Positions 1 to 9,898 are shown, counted from the stretch's first letter. The stretch: 64,000 nucleotides of DNA from Echinimonas agarilytica (GCF_023703465.1 NZ_JAMQGP010000004.1:290004-354003); one strand, 5' to 3'. Translations and numbers: made by a program. Notes: a model not told the origin generated them from the letters alone.

Positions 1-2
1 GC

Positions 3-914
3 TGCGCTGGCGGCGTAGACACCAATATATCTTTCCCTATCACCCGTTGTACTGCACGCACGCACAAAGGTTTAGAAATTAAAGTAGGAGGTTTACGCGG
101 AGGCCACTCCGGGGTGAACATTCACTTAGGACGAGGCAATGCCAACAAGGTATTAACCCGCATTTTGTGTGCGCTCCAGGAACAAAACCTGATAGAACTG
201 GAGAGTTTTAACGGGGGCTCACTGCGCAACGCTATTCCTAGAGATGCCAGTGCGTTTATCAAATGTGACGAAGTACTCATCGTCAAACGGATTGTGGCAG
301 AGTTAGCGCAAACCATTAAATCTGAACTGCGTGCAACAGACCCAGATTTAACCATTACTGTAGAGCAGGCAGAAGTCACCAATGAAGTTCTGAGCTTTAG
401 TAGCTTGCAAACATTTTTGCTGGCCATTCAAGCTACATTCAATGGCGTATTTGCCATGAGCCAAGAAATTGATGAAGTCACAGAAACATCTAGCAATTTA
501 GGAGTAGTGGCGACAGAGCAAGATTCAATTTCTGTGCTGTGTCTTGTGCGTTCGCTACTCGACAGCGCTCGATTTAATTTACAACAAACCATTCAAGGTG
601 TTTGGAAGCTAGCCGGTGCAGAAGTGGTGTTCAGCGGCGCTTACCCAGGATGGGCTCCAAACAATGACTCTGCAGTCATGGCGCTGGTTCGCACCACCTA
701 TGAAGAAGTTTTTCAGCGCAAGCCAGAGGTCATGGTAATTCACGCAGGCCTTGAGTGTGGTTTGTTCAAAACTGCCTACCCCAACTTAGATATGGTGTCG
801 ATTGGGCCGACTATTCGCTTTCCTCACTCGCCCGATGAAAAGGTACACATCGGTAGTGTTGATCTCTACTGGCAGCTACTGGTCAAAGTGCTCGAAGCTA
901 TTCCAGCAAAATAG
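3..914 (+). CDS. pepD: Aminoacyl-histidine dipeptidase (PepD), 5' truncated by window edge
   Basis: M20-family zinc dipeptidase that hydrolyses Xaa-His dipeptides such as carnosine in the cytoplasm. The open frame is already running at base 3, well upstream of the GTG at 114, and reads a family-like CAGGVDTN segment followed by LRGGHSGVNIHLGRGNANK, the PepD lid/catalytic-domain junction. The C-terminal catalytic part shows the ECGLF motif and a GPTIRFPHSPDEKVHI metal-site segment. About 300 of the usual roughly 485 residues are present, so the N-terminal metal ligands lie outside the window. The gene ends in its own terminator. Family assignment is firm; only the start is missing. Confidence 0.93.
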   Translation, partial: CAGGVDTNISFPITRCTARTHKGLEIKVGGLRGGHSGVNIHLGRGNANKVLTRILCALQEQNLIELESFNGGSLRNAIPRDASAFIKCDEVLIVKRIVAELAQTIKSELRATDPDLTITVEQAEVTNEVLSFSSLQTFLLAIQATFNGVFAMSQEIDEVTETSSNLGVVATEQDSISVLCLVRSLLDSARFNLQQTIQGVWKLAGAEVVFSGAYPGWAPNNDSAVMALVRTTYEEVFQRKPEVMVIHAGLECGLFKTAYPNLDMVSIGPTIRFPHSPDEKVHIGSVDLYWQLLVKVLEAIPAK

Positions 915-922
915 TTCAGACG

Positions 923-944
923 AACGGCCTTAGGGCCGTTTTTT
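923..944 (+). terminator. Intrinsic terminator after pepD
   Basis: A 7-bp stem AACGGCC/GGCCGTT with a 4-base loop is followed by a T run. The last bases overlap the stop codon of the convergent dinB. Confidence 0.85.
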
Positions 945-2064
945 ATAGTCTTCGTGGCGCGTTGCTATGCTGCGTGTTTGATGCCATAGGCAGGGGTAAA
1001 TCTAACTGCTGAGAAACCTCTGTTTGCAACCCCACCGACAAGCCAATGAGCCGAACACTTTTGCCTTTCGATCGCGACCAAGCTTCTGCTAATAATGGCT
1101 TAAAACATTCAAGTTCTGGAGCAGCCTGTTGGTGCTCTACCGTGGTTTGCCGAAAGTCGGAAAACTTGAGTTTCACACCACATTTAGCAATTCTAGCTCC
1201 TGCTCCAGCTCGCTCAATGCGACTCAGTAGTTCGTCAAACAAACCCGCCATGATTTGCTCGCAATCTTTTATCTGAGATACATCTTCGGGCAATGTGGTT
1301 TCCACTCCGATAGATTTGCGAGTACGGCTAGTGTTCACCTCACGATCATCTCGCCCAAAGCTTCGGTGGTGAAGCGATACGCCAAATTTACCAAATTGCT
1401 TGATGAGCGCATCCAGTTCCATTTTCTGAACATCCGCTGCCGTCTTTAAACCATATAAATGTAAACGCTCAAGCGTGGCTTTTCCCACACCGGGAATTTT
1501 CTCAAGAGCGAGGGTTTCAACAAATGGCGCAACATCATTTGGCGTAATCACATATTGGCCATTGGGTTTATTTAAGTCACTGGCAATTTTGGCCAGAAAT
1601 TTATTCGGCGCAACACCTGCTGATGCGGTCAAATTGAGGGTCTGTTGAATGTCTGCGCGGATCTGCTGTGCAATCAAAGTCGCACTGCCGTGATGTAACG
1701 AACTGTCGGTTACGTCTAAATAGGCTTCGTCCAGCGACAGCGGTTCGATTAAGTCGGTATATTTGCGAAAAATCTCGTGGATTTGGGTCGACACATCTTT
1801 GTAAACCGACATGCGATGCTTCACCACTTTGAGCTGCGGACACAGACGTATCGCATGTGCAGTTGCCATAGCTGAGCGGACACCAAATCGCCGCGCTTCA
1901 TAGTTGCAAGTGGCGATGACCCCACGGCGATCAGACGAACCGCCCACCGCAATCGGATGATTTTTAAGTTCAGGAAAATCCCGCATCTCCACGGCAGCAA
2001 AAAAGCAGTCCATATCAATGTGGATGATTTTACGTGAAGTCATTGTATTGAGCGTGCTAGCCAT
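943..2064 (-). CDS. dinB: DNA polymerase IV (DinB), Y-family translesion polymerase
   Basis: Error-prone polymerase that copies past damaged bases. Visible motifs: IIHIDMDCFFAAVEMR (first catalytic Asp, palm), SLDEAYLDVT (the second acidic pair), the IPGVGKATLERLHLYGL helix-hairpin-helix, and a QQLDLPLP C-terminal beta-clamp-binding peptide. Length is about 370 residues, normal for the family. I place the start at the ATG at 2064 (MASTLN); an ATG at 2043 (MTSRK) and a GTG at 2070 are also possible, and none has a strong ribosome site. A perfect LexA box sits 8 bp upstream, so SOS control is expected. The gene is convergent with pepD. Confidence 0.96.
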   Translation of the reverse strand: MASTLNTMTSRKIIHIDMDCFFAAVEMRDFPELKNHPIAVGGSSDRRGVIATCNYEARRFGVRSAMATAHAIRLCPQLKVVKHRMSVYKDVSTQIHEIFRKYTDLIEPLSLDEAYLDVTDSSLHHGSATLIAQQIRADIQQTLNLTASAGVAPNKFLAKIASDLNKPNGQYVITPNDVAPFVETLALEKIPGVGKATLERLHLYGLKTAADVQKMELDALIKQFGKFGVSLHHRSFGRDDREVNTSRTRKSIGVETTLPEDVSQIKDCEQIMAGLFDELLSRIERAGAGARIAKCGVKLKFSDFRQTTVEHQQAAPELECFKPLLAEAWSRSKGKSVRLIGLSVGLQTEVSQQLDLPLPMASNTQHSNAPRRL

Positions 2065-2071
2065 GACCACA

Positions 2072-2087
2072 CTGTATACTTAAACAG
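2072..2087 (-). promoter_or_regulatory. LexA (SOS) box upstream of dinB
   Basis: CTGTATACTTAAACAG matches the gammaproteobacterial LexA consensus CTGT-N8-ACAG exactly and lies directly in front of the dinB start. Confidence 0.88.
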
Positions 2088-2312
2088 TGTTAAATCCAAC
2101 TACCTGAATCACTAATTTTCAATACTCAGCCGCGTATTTCCTGCAAATACAGAGGGGTTCTGGCACGGGTTAGTCTCAACAATTTAGTCAAATTGGCCAT
2201 TCATCGTGTGCACGGTGAAATGTCCAGTCAGAATCACGAATACTCCGTCAGCGCAAGCAAGCTCAAATGTACCGATGGCATCAACTAACTTGCTTTCAGT
2301 CTGCTTGAAAGA

Positions 2313-3386
2313 CTACTTATTTGATTGTTCTTCAGACGAGGTCATGGCGGCCATTTCGAGGCGCTTGGCGCGTCGCTTGGAATAGCGTTTGGCCACCAGC
2401 TGCAAATCTGCGCTTTTATCGCTCTCGTCCATAATCTCTAAACCTAACAAGGTTTCTACCAAGTCTTCTTGAGTGAGCACACCTACCATTTGTCCGTATT
2501 CATCAACAATCAGCAAAATGTGGCTACGTTTTTCAATAATTAAATCAAATGCATTGAACAACGGTGTGTTGTCGAGCACAGCAAATAGCTCTCGCTTAAA
2601 ATCAGCAAGTTCTCGATGCCCATCTCCATTTGCATGCGCCAGTAACAAGTCGCTACGCATCACAAAGCCAGTCACACTCTCTTTGTCGTCGCTGTAAACT
2701 GGAATGCGCGAATATTGGGTTTTAGGCTGACCTTGTAAATACGCTTCAACCGTGAGGTGTTCATTCGCAGAGTAGACGACTACACGCGGTGTCATCACTT
2801 CACGGACTTTAGTGTCTTTAAAGCGCATCACACTTTGCAAAATACGCGCTTCGTGTTCTGCCAATTGGCCTTCTTGCTCGCTCACTTCAGCCATCACAAC
2901 AAACTCGTTGCGAGTGAGCCCTTTGCGATCGATTTTTGTGCCCATCATACGGGTGATAAAATCAGCCATTTTAATGAAGGGATACATGGCGATAATCATG
3001 TAGTGCAAACAAAGTGAGGTAATACCAGCAAGCTGTCGCCAATATTGTGCGCCAAGAGTTTTAGGAATGATTTCAGAAAACACTAAGATGAGAAAGGTCA
3101 GCACGGCCGAGAACACACCGATGTATGCGTCGCCAAACACATGGGTTGCCTGAGCTCCAGCTCCCGCAGCTCCAATAGTATGAGCAATAGTGTTGAGGGT
3201 TAAAATGGCAGCAAGCGGGTTATTAATATTGTCTTTAAATTTGCGTAGCAGCGTTCCGCTGCGCTTTTCTTCTTTTTCTAACAGCGCAATATGTGGCGTG
3301 GTCACACTGAGTAATACCGCCTCAAAAATAGAACACAAAAAAGACACCGCAACGGCTAAAACAACAAATAGAATCAACAGACTCAT
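2313..3386 (-). CDS. CNNM/CBS-domain membrane protein (CorB/HlyC-like)
   Basis: Integral membrane protein of the CNNM (DUF21) family linked to magnesium/cobalt efflux or homeostasis. The first 140 residues form hydrophobic segments with the FSEIIPKTLGA signature. Residues about 190-310 form a CBS pair (EVMTPRVVVYSANEH through LLIVDEYGQMVGVLTQEDLVE). The 357-residue protein ends in a basic tail and lacks the extra C-terminal CorC_HlyC domain found in longer relatives. It reads away from the GH43 gene. The transported ion cannot be told from sequence. Confidence 0.88.
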   Translation of the reverse strand: MSLLILFVVLAVAVSFLCSIFEAVLLSVTTPHIALLEKEEKRSGTLLRKFKDNINNPLAAILTLNTIAHTIGAAGAGAQATHVFGDAYIGVFSAVLTFLILVFSEIIPKTLGAQYWRQLAGITSLCLHYMIIAMYPFIKMADFITRMMGTKIDRKGLTRNEFVVMAEVSEQEGQLAEHEARILQSVMRFKDTKVREVMTPRVVVYSANEHLTVEAYLQGQPKTQYSRIPVYSDDKESVTGFVMRSDLLLAHANGDGHRELADFKRELFAVLDNTPLFNAFDLIIEKRSHILLIVDEYGQMVGVLTQEDLVETLLGLEIMDESDKSADLQLVAKRYSKRRAKRLEMAAMTSSEEQSNK

Positions 3387-3435
3387 TAGGTAAAATTTTC
3401 CTCAAGGCGACACTCACAGCAATGCGGTTCGCGAA

Positions 3436-3444
3436 ATCATATGT
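3436..3444 (+). promoter_or_regulatory. ATCATATGT motif upstream of the GH43-like gene
   Basis: ATCATATGT lies about 220 bp upstream of the GH43-like start. The same 9-mer occurs upstream of the GH16 gene (13221-13229, other strand) and of the sulfatase (30274-30282). It is a candidate operator for a sugar-responsive regulator. The function is inferred only. Confidence 0.35.
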
Positions 3445-3665
3445 CGTCAAAAAACGATCTTCACTGTACAAACGAATGGCGTTTGAGTCACGCACATGCA
3501 TTTGTTTAAATACGATTAATGCTCATGCCTAGTTTATTCTGGCTAAATGGCTGTTCCAGTTGGGCTCTCTTCGCTAAACACCGAATTTACTCTCATTTAA
3601 CCTGCCAAAATGCGGCTAGCATCTCATTCTAATATTGTGGCTCAATCTTAGAATTTAAACTCAAC

Positions 3666-4829
3666 ATGATAAAATATCTTAGCTTTTTAAGTGCTTGTGC
3701 ACTGCTATCTGGCTGCTCGGTTCAACGAGACGTCAGTAGCAACCCTATCGTTCCCCAAACAGACTACTTTGTTTATCAAAACCCTATATCTCAAGGCATT
3801 GATCCTCAAGGCTTAAGAGACTGCCAGGTATTGCGAGATGGCGATTGGTGGTACATGACAGGGACTGCATATCCGCATTGGCAACGCCAAGAAACAACGG
3901 GCGATGAGACAACGTTTAACCCTGGAGTTCCACTTTACCGGTCCAAAAACCTGACAGAGTGGGAATTTGTAAACACCATTGTGCCACGTGGCGACAAAAC
4001 AGATTGGTACTATCGTCGTTTTTGGGCTCCTGAAATACAAAACATAGGCGGCAAGTACTATGCGCTATTTAATGCACACAATCGAGACATAGGCATTAAA
4101 GGTCAGCACCCGGGCTATGCTGTCGCAGACAATATCACCGGGCCATATGAAGTCGTCACCAAAGAGGCACCATTAACCCATGGTAACGACCTGACGTTTT
4201 TTGAAGATAAAGACGGCAAGGTATGGGCATTTTGGAATCGAGGGCGGGAATTTGGCATTGGCTTTGCTCAAATTGATTTGGCGACAGGTAAATTTTTAAC
4301 CGAACCTCAATCCGCCATTAGACCGGGCAAAGTTGATTGGGCCTACAATGCAGACGGCTCTATCGTGCAAGAACCGAATTACGATGGCTCTGCTCTCAAA
4401 AACAAAATAGAAAAGTTCTACAGTTGGGACTCCATTGGCATTGAAGGCGCTTATGTCATTGAAAATGAAGGGACCTACTATTTGTTCTATTCAAGTTGGA
4501 CGCGCGGCTACGAGATTGGCTACGCCACAGCATCAAACATTACCGGGCCTTGGACCAAACATGACCAAAATCCTTTTTACGGAGCAATGAATCAAGAACT
4601 GGCAAAGAAACGCGGTTTTGAGTACACCGGAAACCCAGAAAATCCTTTTGACCAAGTGGGCCACAATGAGGTTTTCACCGGTCCGGACGGTCGCCTTTGG
4701 CTATCTGCCCACGGTATTATTCCGGGGAAGAACCCTACACTCGTGATCGACCCCATCTGGTTTGACGCGAACGGCAACTTAAAAAGTTCGGGGCCAACCT
4801 ACACCGAACAACGTGTTCCGCTGAAGTAA
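3666..4829 (+). CDS. GH43-like five-bladed propeller glycosidase, lipoprotein
   Basis: Predicted surface or periplasmic exo-glycosidase. A lipoprotein signal ends in ALLSGC (Cys17). The propeller shows the expected clan GH-F acidic sites: Asp52 in the RDCQVLRDGDWWYMTG blade (base), Asp175 in HGNDLTFF (pKa modulator) and Glu260 in GIEGAYVIENEGTYYLFYS (acid). WAPEI at 120-124 and VGHNEVF at 331-337 are typical GH43 landmarks. Length is 387 residues. Substrate cannot be fixed; the other enzymes in this window point to red-algal galactans rather than xylan or arabinan. It is transcribed alone and ends at a shared bidirectional terminator. A GH117-like relative is the alternative. Confidence 0.82.
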   Translation: MIKYLSFLSACALLSGCSVQRDVSSNPIVPQTDYFVYQNPISQGIDPQGLRDCQVLRDGDWWYMTGTAYPHWQRQETTGDETTFNPGVPLYRSKNLTEWEFVNTIVPRGDKTDWYYRRFWAPEIQNIGGKYYALFNAHNRDIGIKGQHPGYAVADNITGPYEVVTKEAPLTHGNDLTFFEDKDGKVWAFWNRGREFGIGFAQIDLATGKFLTEPQSAIRPGKVDWAYNADGSIVQEPNYDGSALKNKIEKFYSWDSIGIEGAYVIENEGTYYLFYSSWTRGYEIGYATASNITGPWTKHDQNPFYGAMNQELAKKRGFEYTGNPENPFDQVGHNEVFTGPDGRLWLSAHGIIPGKNPTLVIDPIWFDANGNLKSSGPTYTEQRVPLK

Positions 4830-4860
4830 CGACGTGAAGCTGCAATAAACTCTGAGCATA

Positions 4861-4892
4861 AAAAAGCATCGTCGATCGAGGCGATGCTTTTT
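4861..4892. terminator. Bidirectional terminator between GH43-like and rhodanese genes
   Basis: An 11-bp perfect stem AAAAAGCATCG/CGATGCTTTTT with a 10-base loop sits between two convergent genes. The A and T flanks allow termination on both strands. Confidence 0.88.
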
Positions 4893-4918
4893 AGTTCAAA
4901 ACAATCTTGGTCTATCCA

Positions 4919-5299
4919 CTACAGGTTGGCGTTTTTTGCTTCCATCAGCATAAGGTAGCCACCGCCGTTATAGGTCGATGTGTAGCCTGCGTCAATTAAG
5001 GCCTGTTGAGCAACTCCACTGCGGCGTCCGCTGCGGCAATACAGTACTACCGGCGTATCGGGCCCCAGGTTATACTTTGCCATGCCTTCCACAATCAGTT
5101 GATAAGGTACATTGATTGCACCCGCAAGATGGCCATTATTAAATTCTTCTGGACTACGCACATCAATCAAGTACGCACCTTGCTTGACATGCTCAAGCGC
5201 CAACATGGGATCTTTTTCAGGTTGTGTTTGAGCCACAGATAGGCTTGGCAAAAACAGCCACAGCATGAGCGCGGCAGAAATGGCAATCAATACATGCAC
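4919..5299 (-). CDS. Periplasmic single-domain rhodanese (PspE-like)
   Basis: Sulfurtransferase with one rhodanese domain. The active-site loop is CRSGRRSG in the VVLYCRSGRRS strand-loop; IDVRSPEEFNNGHLAGAIN is the CH2A-type signature. I choose the GTG at 5299 because AAGGAG lies 7 bases upstream and the reading then opens with a clean signal peptide ending near SVAQ. Longer in-frame starts would bury that signal. The product is 126 residues. PspE-type proteins handle thiosulfate or cyanide sulfur transfer in the periplasm; the actual acceptor here is unknown. Confidence 0.87.
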   Translation of the reverse strand: MHVLIAISAALMLWLFLPSLSVAQTQPEKDPMLALEHVKQGAYLIDVRSPEEFNNGHLAGAINVPYQLIVEGMAKYNLGPDTPVVLYCRSGRRSGVAQQALIDAGYTSTYNGGGYLMLMEAKNANL

Positions 5300-5536
5300 C
5301 AGAAATACTCCTTCAGGTTTAACTACGGGCACCTTATTAATGGCGATGCTACCACTGAAATTCAATATAACTGATGGATGATTGAGCCCAAATGGGAAGT
5401 CAATGAGTGAAAGACTCTGGCGCGTCACATTTTGGCCATGGTAATTGAACCCTCAAAAAGCCCTATGCAACAACAAAGAGCGCTTATTTCAAGGCGCTCT
5501 TTCAAAGGAGGAGCTGAGTAACAGGACCAACCTTGG

Positions 5537-6262
5537 CTAGGCTTTTGCCTCAAACAATAAGTCCCAAACGCCGTGTCCGAGTCGCTGGCCGCGCTTTTCA
5601 AACTTGGTCAGAGGGCGGTAGTCAGGCCGAGGCGCATATTGCGTATCAGGATGTTGATTCTGAAACTCCGGCGTTGCAGTCATCATTTCTAACATATGCT
5701 CTGCGTAGTTCTCCCAGTCTGTCGCCATGTGGAATACACCACCGGGTTTCAACACACGATGAACCAAAGCGATAAATGCAGGTTGAACAATACGACGCTT
5801 GTGATGACGCTTTTTATGCCACGGATCGGGGAAAAACAACTGTAGGCGATCAATTGAATTTTCAGGCAATGTGTTCATCAACACTTCAACCGCATCATGT
5901 TCCATGGTGCGAATATTGGTCAAGCCTGCATCTTCAACGTCTGCCAAGCAAGCACCTACACCGGGACGATGCACTTCAATCCCCAAATAGTCGGTGTTTT
6001 TCGCTTCAGTCGCCATGGTCACAAGAGAGGCGCCCATGCCAAAACCAATTTCAACAACCACGGGCGCTTTGCGTCCAAATACTTTTTCTAAATCAATCGA
6101 TTGACCATCATAGTCAATGCCGAATTTTAGCCAACTTTGCTCAAGAGCGCGGGCCTGACGATTACTCAGTCGTCCTTCGCGGCGAACAAAACTCCGAATT
6201 CGGCGCATGTATTTGCCGTCTTCACTCAATTCATGTTCATTTACGTCTTTGCTTTGTGTCAT
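5537..6262 (-). CDS. trmB: tRNA (guanine46-N7)-methyltransferase
   Basis: Methylates G46 of the tRNA variable loop using S-adenosylmethionine. The SAM site is [13 protein letters not shown] and the diagnostic TrmB loop [16 protein letters not shown] is intact. The C-terminal [17 protein letters not shown] segment is also family-typical. The start at 6262 (MTQSKD) gives 241 residues, the normal length; the upstream extension starts with TTG and is not conserved-looking. It is divergent from mutY, a common gammaproteobacterial arrangement. Confidence 0.96.
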   Translation of the reverse strand: MTQSKDVNEHELSEDGKYMRRIRSFVRREGRLSNRQARALEQSWLKFGIDYDGQSIDLEKVFGRKAPVVVEIGFGMGASLVTMATEAKNTDYLGIEVHRPGVGACLADVEDAGLTNIRTMEHDAVEVLMNTLPENSIDRLQLFFPDPWHKKRHHKRRIVQPAFIALVHRVLKPGGVFHMATDWENYAEHMLEMMTATPEFQNQHPDTQYAPRPDYRPLTKFEKRGQRLGHGVWDLLFEAKA

Positions 6263-6382
6263 TGGGGTCACCGATATCAAACTGCGCGCATTATCCCTTT
6301 CACGTCGGCTTGGTGCAAGCAAAGCCCGTGCGAGTCTTGGTTTGTTGCTTCCTTATGGTTACACTGCCGATCTAAAAAATTG

Positions 6383-7405
6383 ATGAATTACCTCATGATT
6401 TCTACAGATATTGCACATATCCCAGCACCTGAATTTGCTCAACGCCTTTTGGAATGGGCAGCCGAACAAGGCCGACATGATCTGCCTTGGCAAATCGATG
6501 CGACTCCCTATTCAGTGCTCGTTTCTGAAATCATGTTGCAACAAACCCAAGTGGCCACTGTAATCCCTTACTATCAGCGTTGGCTAAAAAGCTTTCCTAC
6601 AGTGGAAATATTAGCCAATGCTCATGAAGATCAAGTCATGGCGCACTGGCAAGGGCTTGGCTATTACTCCAGAGCTCGCAATCTGCACAAAGCCGCTAAA
6701 TATGTCTTGGATAGCTGCAACGGACAGTTCCCAAATGATTTAAAGGGATTAGAAGCAATTCCGGGTGTGGGGCGCTATACAGCAGGAGCCGTGATGTCGT
6801 TTGCTTACGACAATTTCGGCCCGATAGTTGATGGCAATGTAAGGCGATTATTTTGCCGCTTATTCGGCATTGACGGCTTACCCACCTCTACCGCGGTGAC
6901 TAAAACCTTGTGGGCACTAGCAGAACACTACACGCCCCAAACTCGAAACCGAAATTTTGCTCAAGGCTTGCTCGACATGGGAGCAACCCTTTGTACTCCC
7001 AAATCGCCGAAGTGCGAACGTTGTTGCTTTGCCGATGATTGCATTGCAAAAACGCAAGATAGAGTGACAGAGCTTCCCACACCAAAGCCTAAGAAAGTGA
7101 TCCCAACAAAAAATGTTGAGTTTATTTGGCATGTGAAACACCACAAAATATTTCTACAAAAACGCCCCGACAGCGGTATTTGGGGGGGCTTGTGGTGCTT
7201 GCCGGAAAGTGACGAAAATCAAGTTGAAGAAAAAGCCAAATCAGTGGGCAAATTCAAGCACACCTTTAGTCACTACAAGCTTGATGCAACTGTGGTTCAT
7301 CGACCAGTAAGTGATGAAACAGGGCAATGGTTTAGTCAGCAAGAACTCAGGGACATTGGCCTCCCTAAACCCATACAAAGCTTTATCGATAAACACTTTG
7401 AATAA
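6383..7405 (+). CDS. mutY: A/G-specific adenine DNA glycosylase
   Basis: Removes adenine mispaired with 8-oxoguanine. Visible are the catalytic Glu in VSEIMLQQTQV, the HhH motif LEAIPGVGRYTAGAV followed by the catalytic Asp of VDGNVRRLF, and the 4Fe-4S ligands in CTPKSPKCERCCFADDC (Cx6Cx2Cx5C). A NUDIX-like C-terminal domain carries the FSHY 8-oxoG-recognition loop (HTFSHYKLD). The start at 6383 (MNYL) gives 340 residues, near the E. coli length; 6395 is an alternative. The frame is open further upstream, but that stretch is antisense to trmB. Confidence 0.96.
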   Translation: MNYLMISTDIAHIPAPEFAQRLLEWAAEQGRHDLPWQIDATPYSVLVSEIMLQQTQVATVIPYYQRWLKSFPTVEILANAHEDQVMAHWQGLGYYSRARNLHKAAKYVLDSCNGQFPNDLKGLEAIPGVGRYTAGAVMSFAYDNFGPIVDGNVRRLFCRLFGIDGLPTSTAVTKTLWALAEHYTPQTRNRNFAQGLLDMGATLCTPKSPKCERCCFADDCIAKTQDRVTELPTPKPKKVIPTKNVEFIWHVKHHKIFLQKRPDSGIWGGLWCLPESDENQVEEKAKSVGKFKHTFSHYKLDATVVHRPVSDETGQWFSQQELRDIGLPKPIQSFIDKHFE

Positions 7406-7456
7406 GCAGCGCCTTGTTTTGCACAAAGCGCTTTGTTTGTGCCTTCAGCAACACAT

Positions 7457-8746
7457 TTATTGTGATGCTGGCATTTTCATACAACTTGCGTAATAGCTTG
7501 TTGTGGCTGGCCAGTCGGCAAACACGCCCAATACACCCACATCTTGAGCCAACACATGCAGCAATTCGAATTGATCACCATCATTGTCGATGACATCAGC
7601 AATGCTCTGATAATACCAACCGCCACCATTGGCCAAGTGCCCCGAGCGCTCAAGCGTCCAAGTAATAATATCCAAACCTGCCGCTTTTGCGGCCACCGCA
7701 TAATCAGACGGGGTTATATTGTTGTCATCATCAACTTTGACCAACATCCACAAAGGTGGCGCAATCACTTTTACCCCTTGGCTCACGAGCTCTGTCATGT
7801 TGGGTGACCATGTAGATGCATCGGAATGATCGAATGTGGAGTCGCTGTATCGGCCATCAAGGTATACACTTTGCTGACCAAAATCAGCTTCATTTGCAAT
7901 CCAATACAAAACATCATTTAGATTAAATGACTGCGCCCACACTTGGTCAGCTTCGACCCCCGCATCTTTATATTCCTGAATCATTTTTTGCGCATAGTCA
8001 TGCTGACTAAAGCCATCAAATGGCATCTCCACACTCGGAGATTTAAGCTCAGGTGTCATCTTCACATTCAGCTTTTTAAACAGCTCGATGCTCTCGGCAT
8101 GCGTCATGAGAGTCGCCTTGGATGAGTACAAATCGGTACGCCAACTCGGTGTACCGTCCATGTACTCCGCGACGGTTGTACCATTCGGGTTGGCCGCATC
8201 CATCTTGCCTTTGAGCTGCTTAAATTCGGCCAAGGTGATATCAGATGTGCAGCATTGAACTTGAGCAGCCACACCGTTGGCAGGATCCGCTGGTACAAAT
8301 GGTGTACTGCATTTGGCCGCTAACTCAGGAATAGCTAAAATGTTGGTGGTGGTATGGAGATCGCACTGAGAATGTCGACACACCAGTTCTTTGTCGGCTG
8401 TAAACGTCACATCACACTCAACAATTCCGGCACCTTGCGCCGCTGCAGCTTCGTACGATTCTCTCGTGTGTTCAGGAAATTGCATGGCCGCACCGCGATG
8501 ACCAATTGAAAAGTCGGTTTTATAAAACGGGCCATCCGTGCACTGAGTCAATGCAGCTTTCAGCGCTCCGTCGTCCATATCATTCACCAAAAATATGGGG
8601 CGAACGCCAACCTGAGCGGTTTTCACAACAGCACGTCCAGACGCAGCACTCACAGGGAGTACTGAGCCGTCGGTATCATTATCGTCGCATGCGCCTAACA
8701 ACAAAAATGCGCACACCATCATTACAAAGCGATAGAAAATAAACAT
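7457..8746 (-). CDS. Glycerophosphodiester phosphodiesterase, lipoprotein (GlpQ-like)
   Basis: Hydrolyses glycerophosphodiesters to glycerol-3-phosphate and an alcohol. The lipobox LLGAC places Cys20 at the mature N-terminus. The GDPD core starts at about residue 78 with IGHRGAA (His83, Arg84), EH at 92-93, [10 protein letters not shown] (Glu110, Asp112: calcium ligands) and the second catalytic His125 in CRHSQCDL. Several cysteines suggest an oxidising, exported environment. Length is 429 residues. It is convergent with mutY and may supply phosphate or glycerol from phospholipid debris. Confidence 0.9.
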   Translation of the reverse strand: MFIFYRFVMMVCAFLLLGACDDNDTDGSVLPVSAASGRAVVKTAQVGVRPIFLVNDMDDGALKAALTQCTDGPFYKTDFSIGHRGAAMQFPEHTRESYEAAAAQGAGIVECDVTFTADKELVCRHSQCDLHTTTNILAIPELAAKCSTPFVPADPANGVAAQVQCCTSDITLAEFKQLKGKMDAANPNGTTVAEYMDGTPSWRTDLYSSKATLMTHAESIELFKKLNVKMTPELKSPSVEMPFDGFSQHDYAQKMIQEYKDAGVEADQVWAQSFNLNDVLYWIANEADFGQQSVYLDGRYSDSTFDHSDASTWSPNMTELVSQGVKVIAPPLWMLVKVDDDNNITPSDYAVAAKAAGLDIITWTLERSGHLANGGGWYYQSIADVIDNDGDQFELLHVLAQDVGVLGVFADWPATTSYYASCMKMPASQ

Positions 8747-8949
8747 GGTTCATTCCATTTTAGGGGGTTCTACACATCACTCAAATATTGTCGATGCTAA
8801 GCTACGTGCCACTGATGACATACGTCTTGCAACTGAGTGACAATCTTCCACCTTTTTTATGACAACTCTTGCGCTAGATTCATGCGCATGGCGCAGGGGC
8901 CGAGTAAAATGTAAAATACCACACAGACTTTTTAATCAGGACGATTCTG

Positions 8950-9222
8950 ATGGCACGTACCGTTTTCTGCGAATATTTAAAGAAAGAGGCTGATGGCCTA
9001 GATTTTCAACTTTATCCAGGTGAAGTTGGCACACGAATTTTTAATCACATCAGCAAAGAAGCATGGGCTGAATGGCAAAAGAAACAAACCATGATGATTA
9101 ACGAGCATAAGCTCAACATGATGGACCCAGAGCATCGTAAATTGCTTGAAACGTCAATGGTTGGATTTTTATTTGAAGGCAAAGACGTTGAAATTGAAGG
9201 CTATCAACCGCCTGAAAAATAA
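8950..9222 (+). CDS. yggX: Fe(2+)-trafficking protein YggX
   Basis: Small cytoplasmic protein that protects iron-sulfur clusters and traffics Fe(2+). The 90 residues start [19 protein letters not shown] with the conserved Cys7, then [18 protein letters not shown] and the [15 protein letters not shown] helix. An AGGA ribosome site precedes the ATG. It lies close to mutY, as in many gammaproteobacteria, but a GDPD gene is inserted between them here. Confidence 0.96.
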   Translation: MARTVFCEYLKKEADGLDFQLYPGEVGTRIFNHISKEAWAEWQKKQTMMINEHKLNMMDPEHRKLLETSMVGFLFEGKDVEIEGYQPPEK

Positions 9223-9300
9223 TGCTAATAGCCCACTTTGGGCTCTCATTAAATTCCTTAGTTGCGTTGCTTCGAATGCACGCTTTGATTGGGTCACCTC

Positions 9301-9879
9301 ATGTCAATTGAACAAACTTTAATTGCCCGCAGCGGCGGTCAATGCGAACTTTCTGCTGTGACAGAAAACTTAGCCGTATACGAAGTTCCTCCAGTAGAAC
9401 CTTCTTCCGATCATGCCATTTTGGTGAATGAAGCTTTATTGGCCCAAATCAACAGCACTGAAAGTTTAGATCCCAATGCGTGGCGAGGCTTGAACGACAG
9501 TGTGTGGTCGCAAGTGCCTGCTGTACAAGTGATGGCGTGGCGTATCCTCACGCGTTTATCGCGCCAAGGCGAAGGCTGGGCAACGGACTTGCTCGACATG
9601 CTCTATCTAGAAGATGATGTCAAAGCTTGGGCAGAGTCTGGGCTAGAGGATTCCGATGAAGATGACTCCGTTATTCACAAAGACAGCAATGGCTCGCGTT
9701 TGGCAGCTGGCGACAATGTAGTGCTCATTAAAGATCTTGATGTTAAAGGTACTAGTTTTGTGGGCAAGCGAGGTACGGCTGTTCGTGGAATTAGTTTGAC
9801 GGATAACCCAGAACACATTGAAGGCCGAGTGAATGGTGTTCGCATTGTGATTCTAACCAAGTTCGTCAAAAAGATGTAA
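9301..9879 (+). CDS. PhnA-domain protein
   Basis: The C-terminal 70 residues (GDNVVLIKDLDVKGTSFVGKRGTAVRGISL to VILTKFVKKM) are a clear PhnA domain. PhnA proteins are widespread and of uncertain role; the name does not imply phosphonate cleavage. The usual N-terminal zinc ribbon (two CxxC pairs) is reduced to a single Cys in GGQCELSAV, so metal binding there looks lost. I take the ATG at 9301 (MSIEQTL) rather than 9289. A terminator follows directly. Confidence 0.83.
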   Translation: MSIEQTLIARSGGQCELSAVTENLAVYEVPPVEPSSDHAILVNEALLAQINSTESLDPNAWRGLNDSVWSQVPAVQVMAWRILTRLSRQGEGWATDLLDMLYLEDDVKAWAESGLEDSDEDDSVIHKDSNGSRLAAGDNVVLIKDLDVKGTSFVGKRGTAVRGISLTDNPEHIEGRVNGVRIVILTKFVKKM

Positions 9880-9898
9880 TGTGAGACCGTCTCACATG

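Noticed and set aside
5776..6375. 199-residue plus-strand frame
   Set aside because: Fully antisense to trmB, whose motifs are unambiguous; no ribosome site and unnatural composition.
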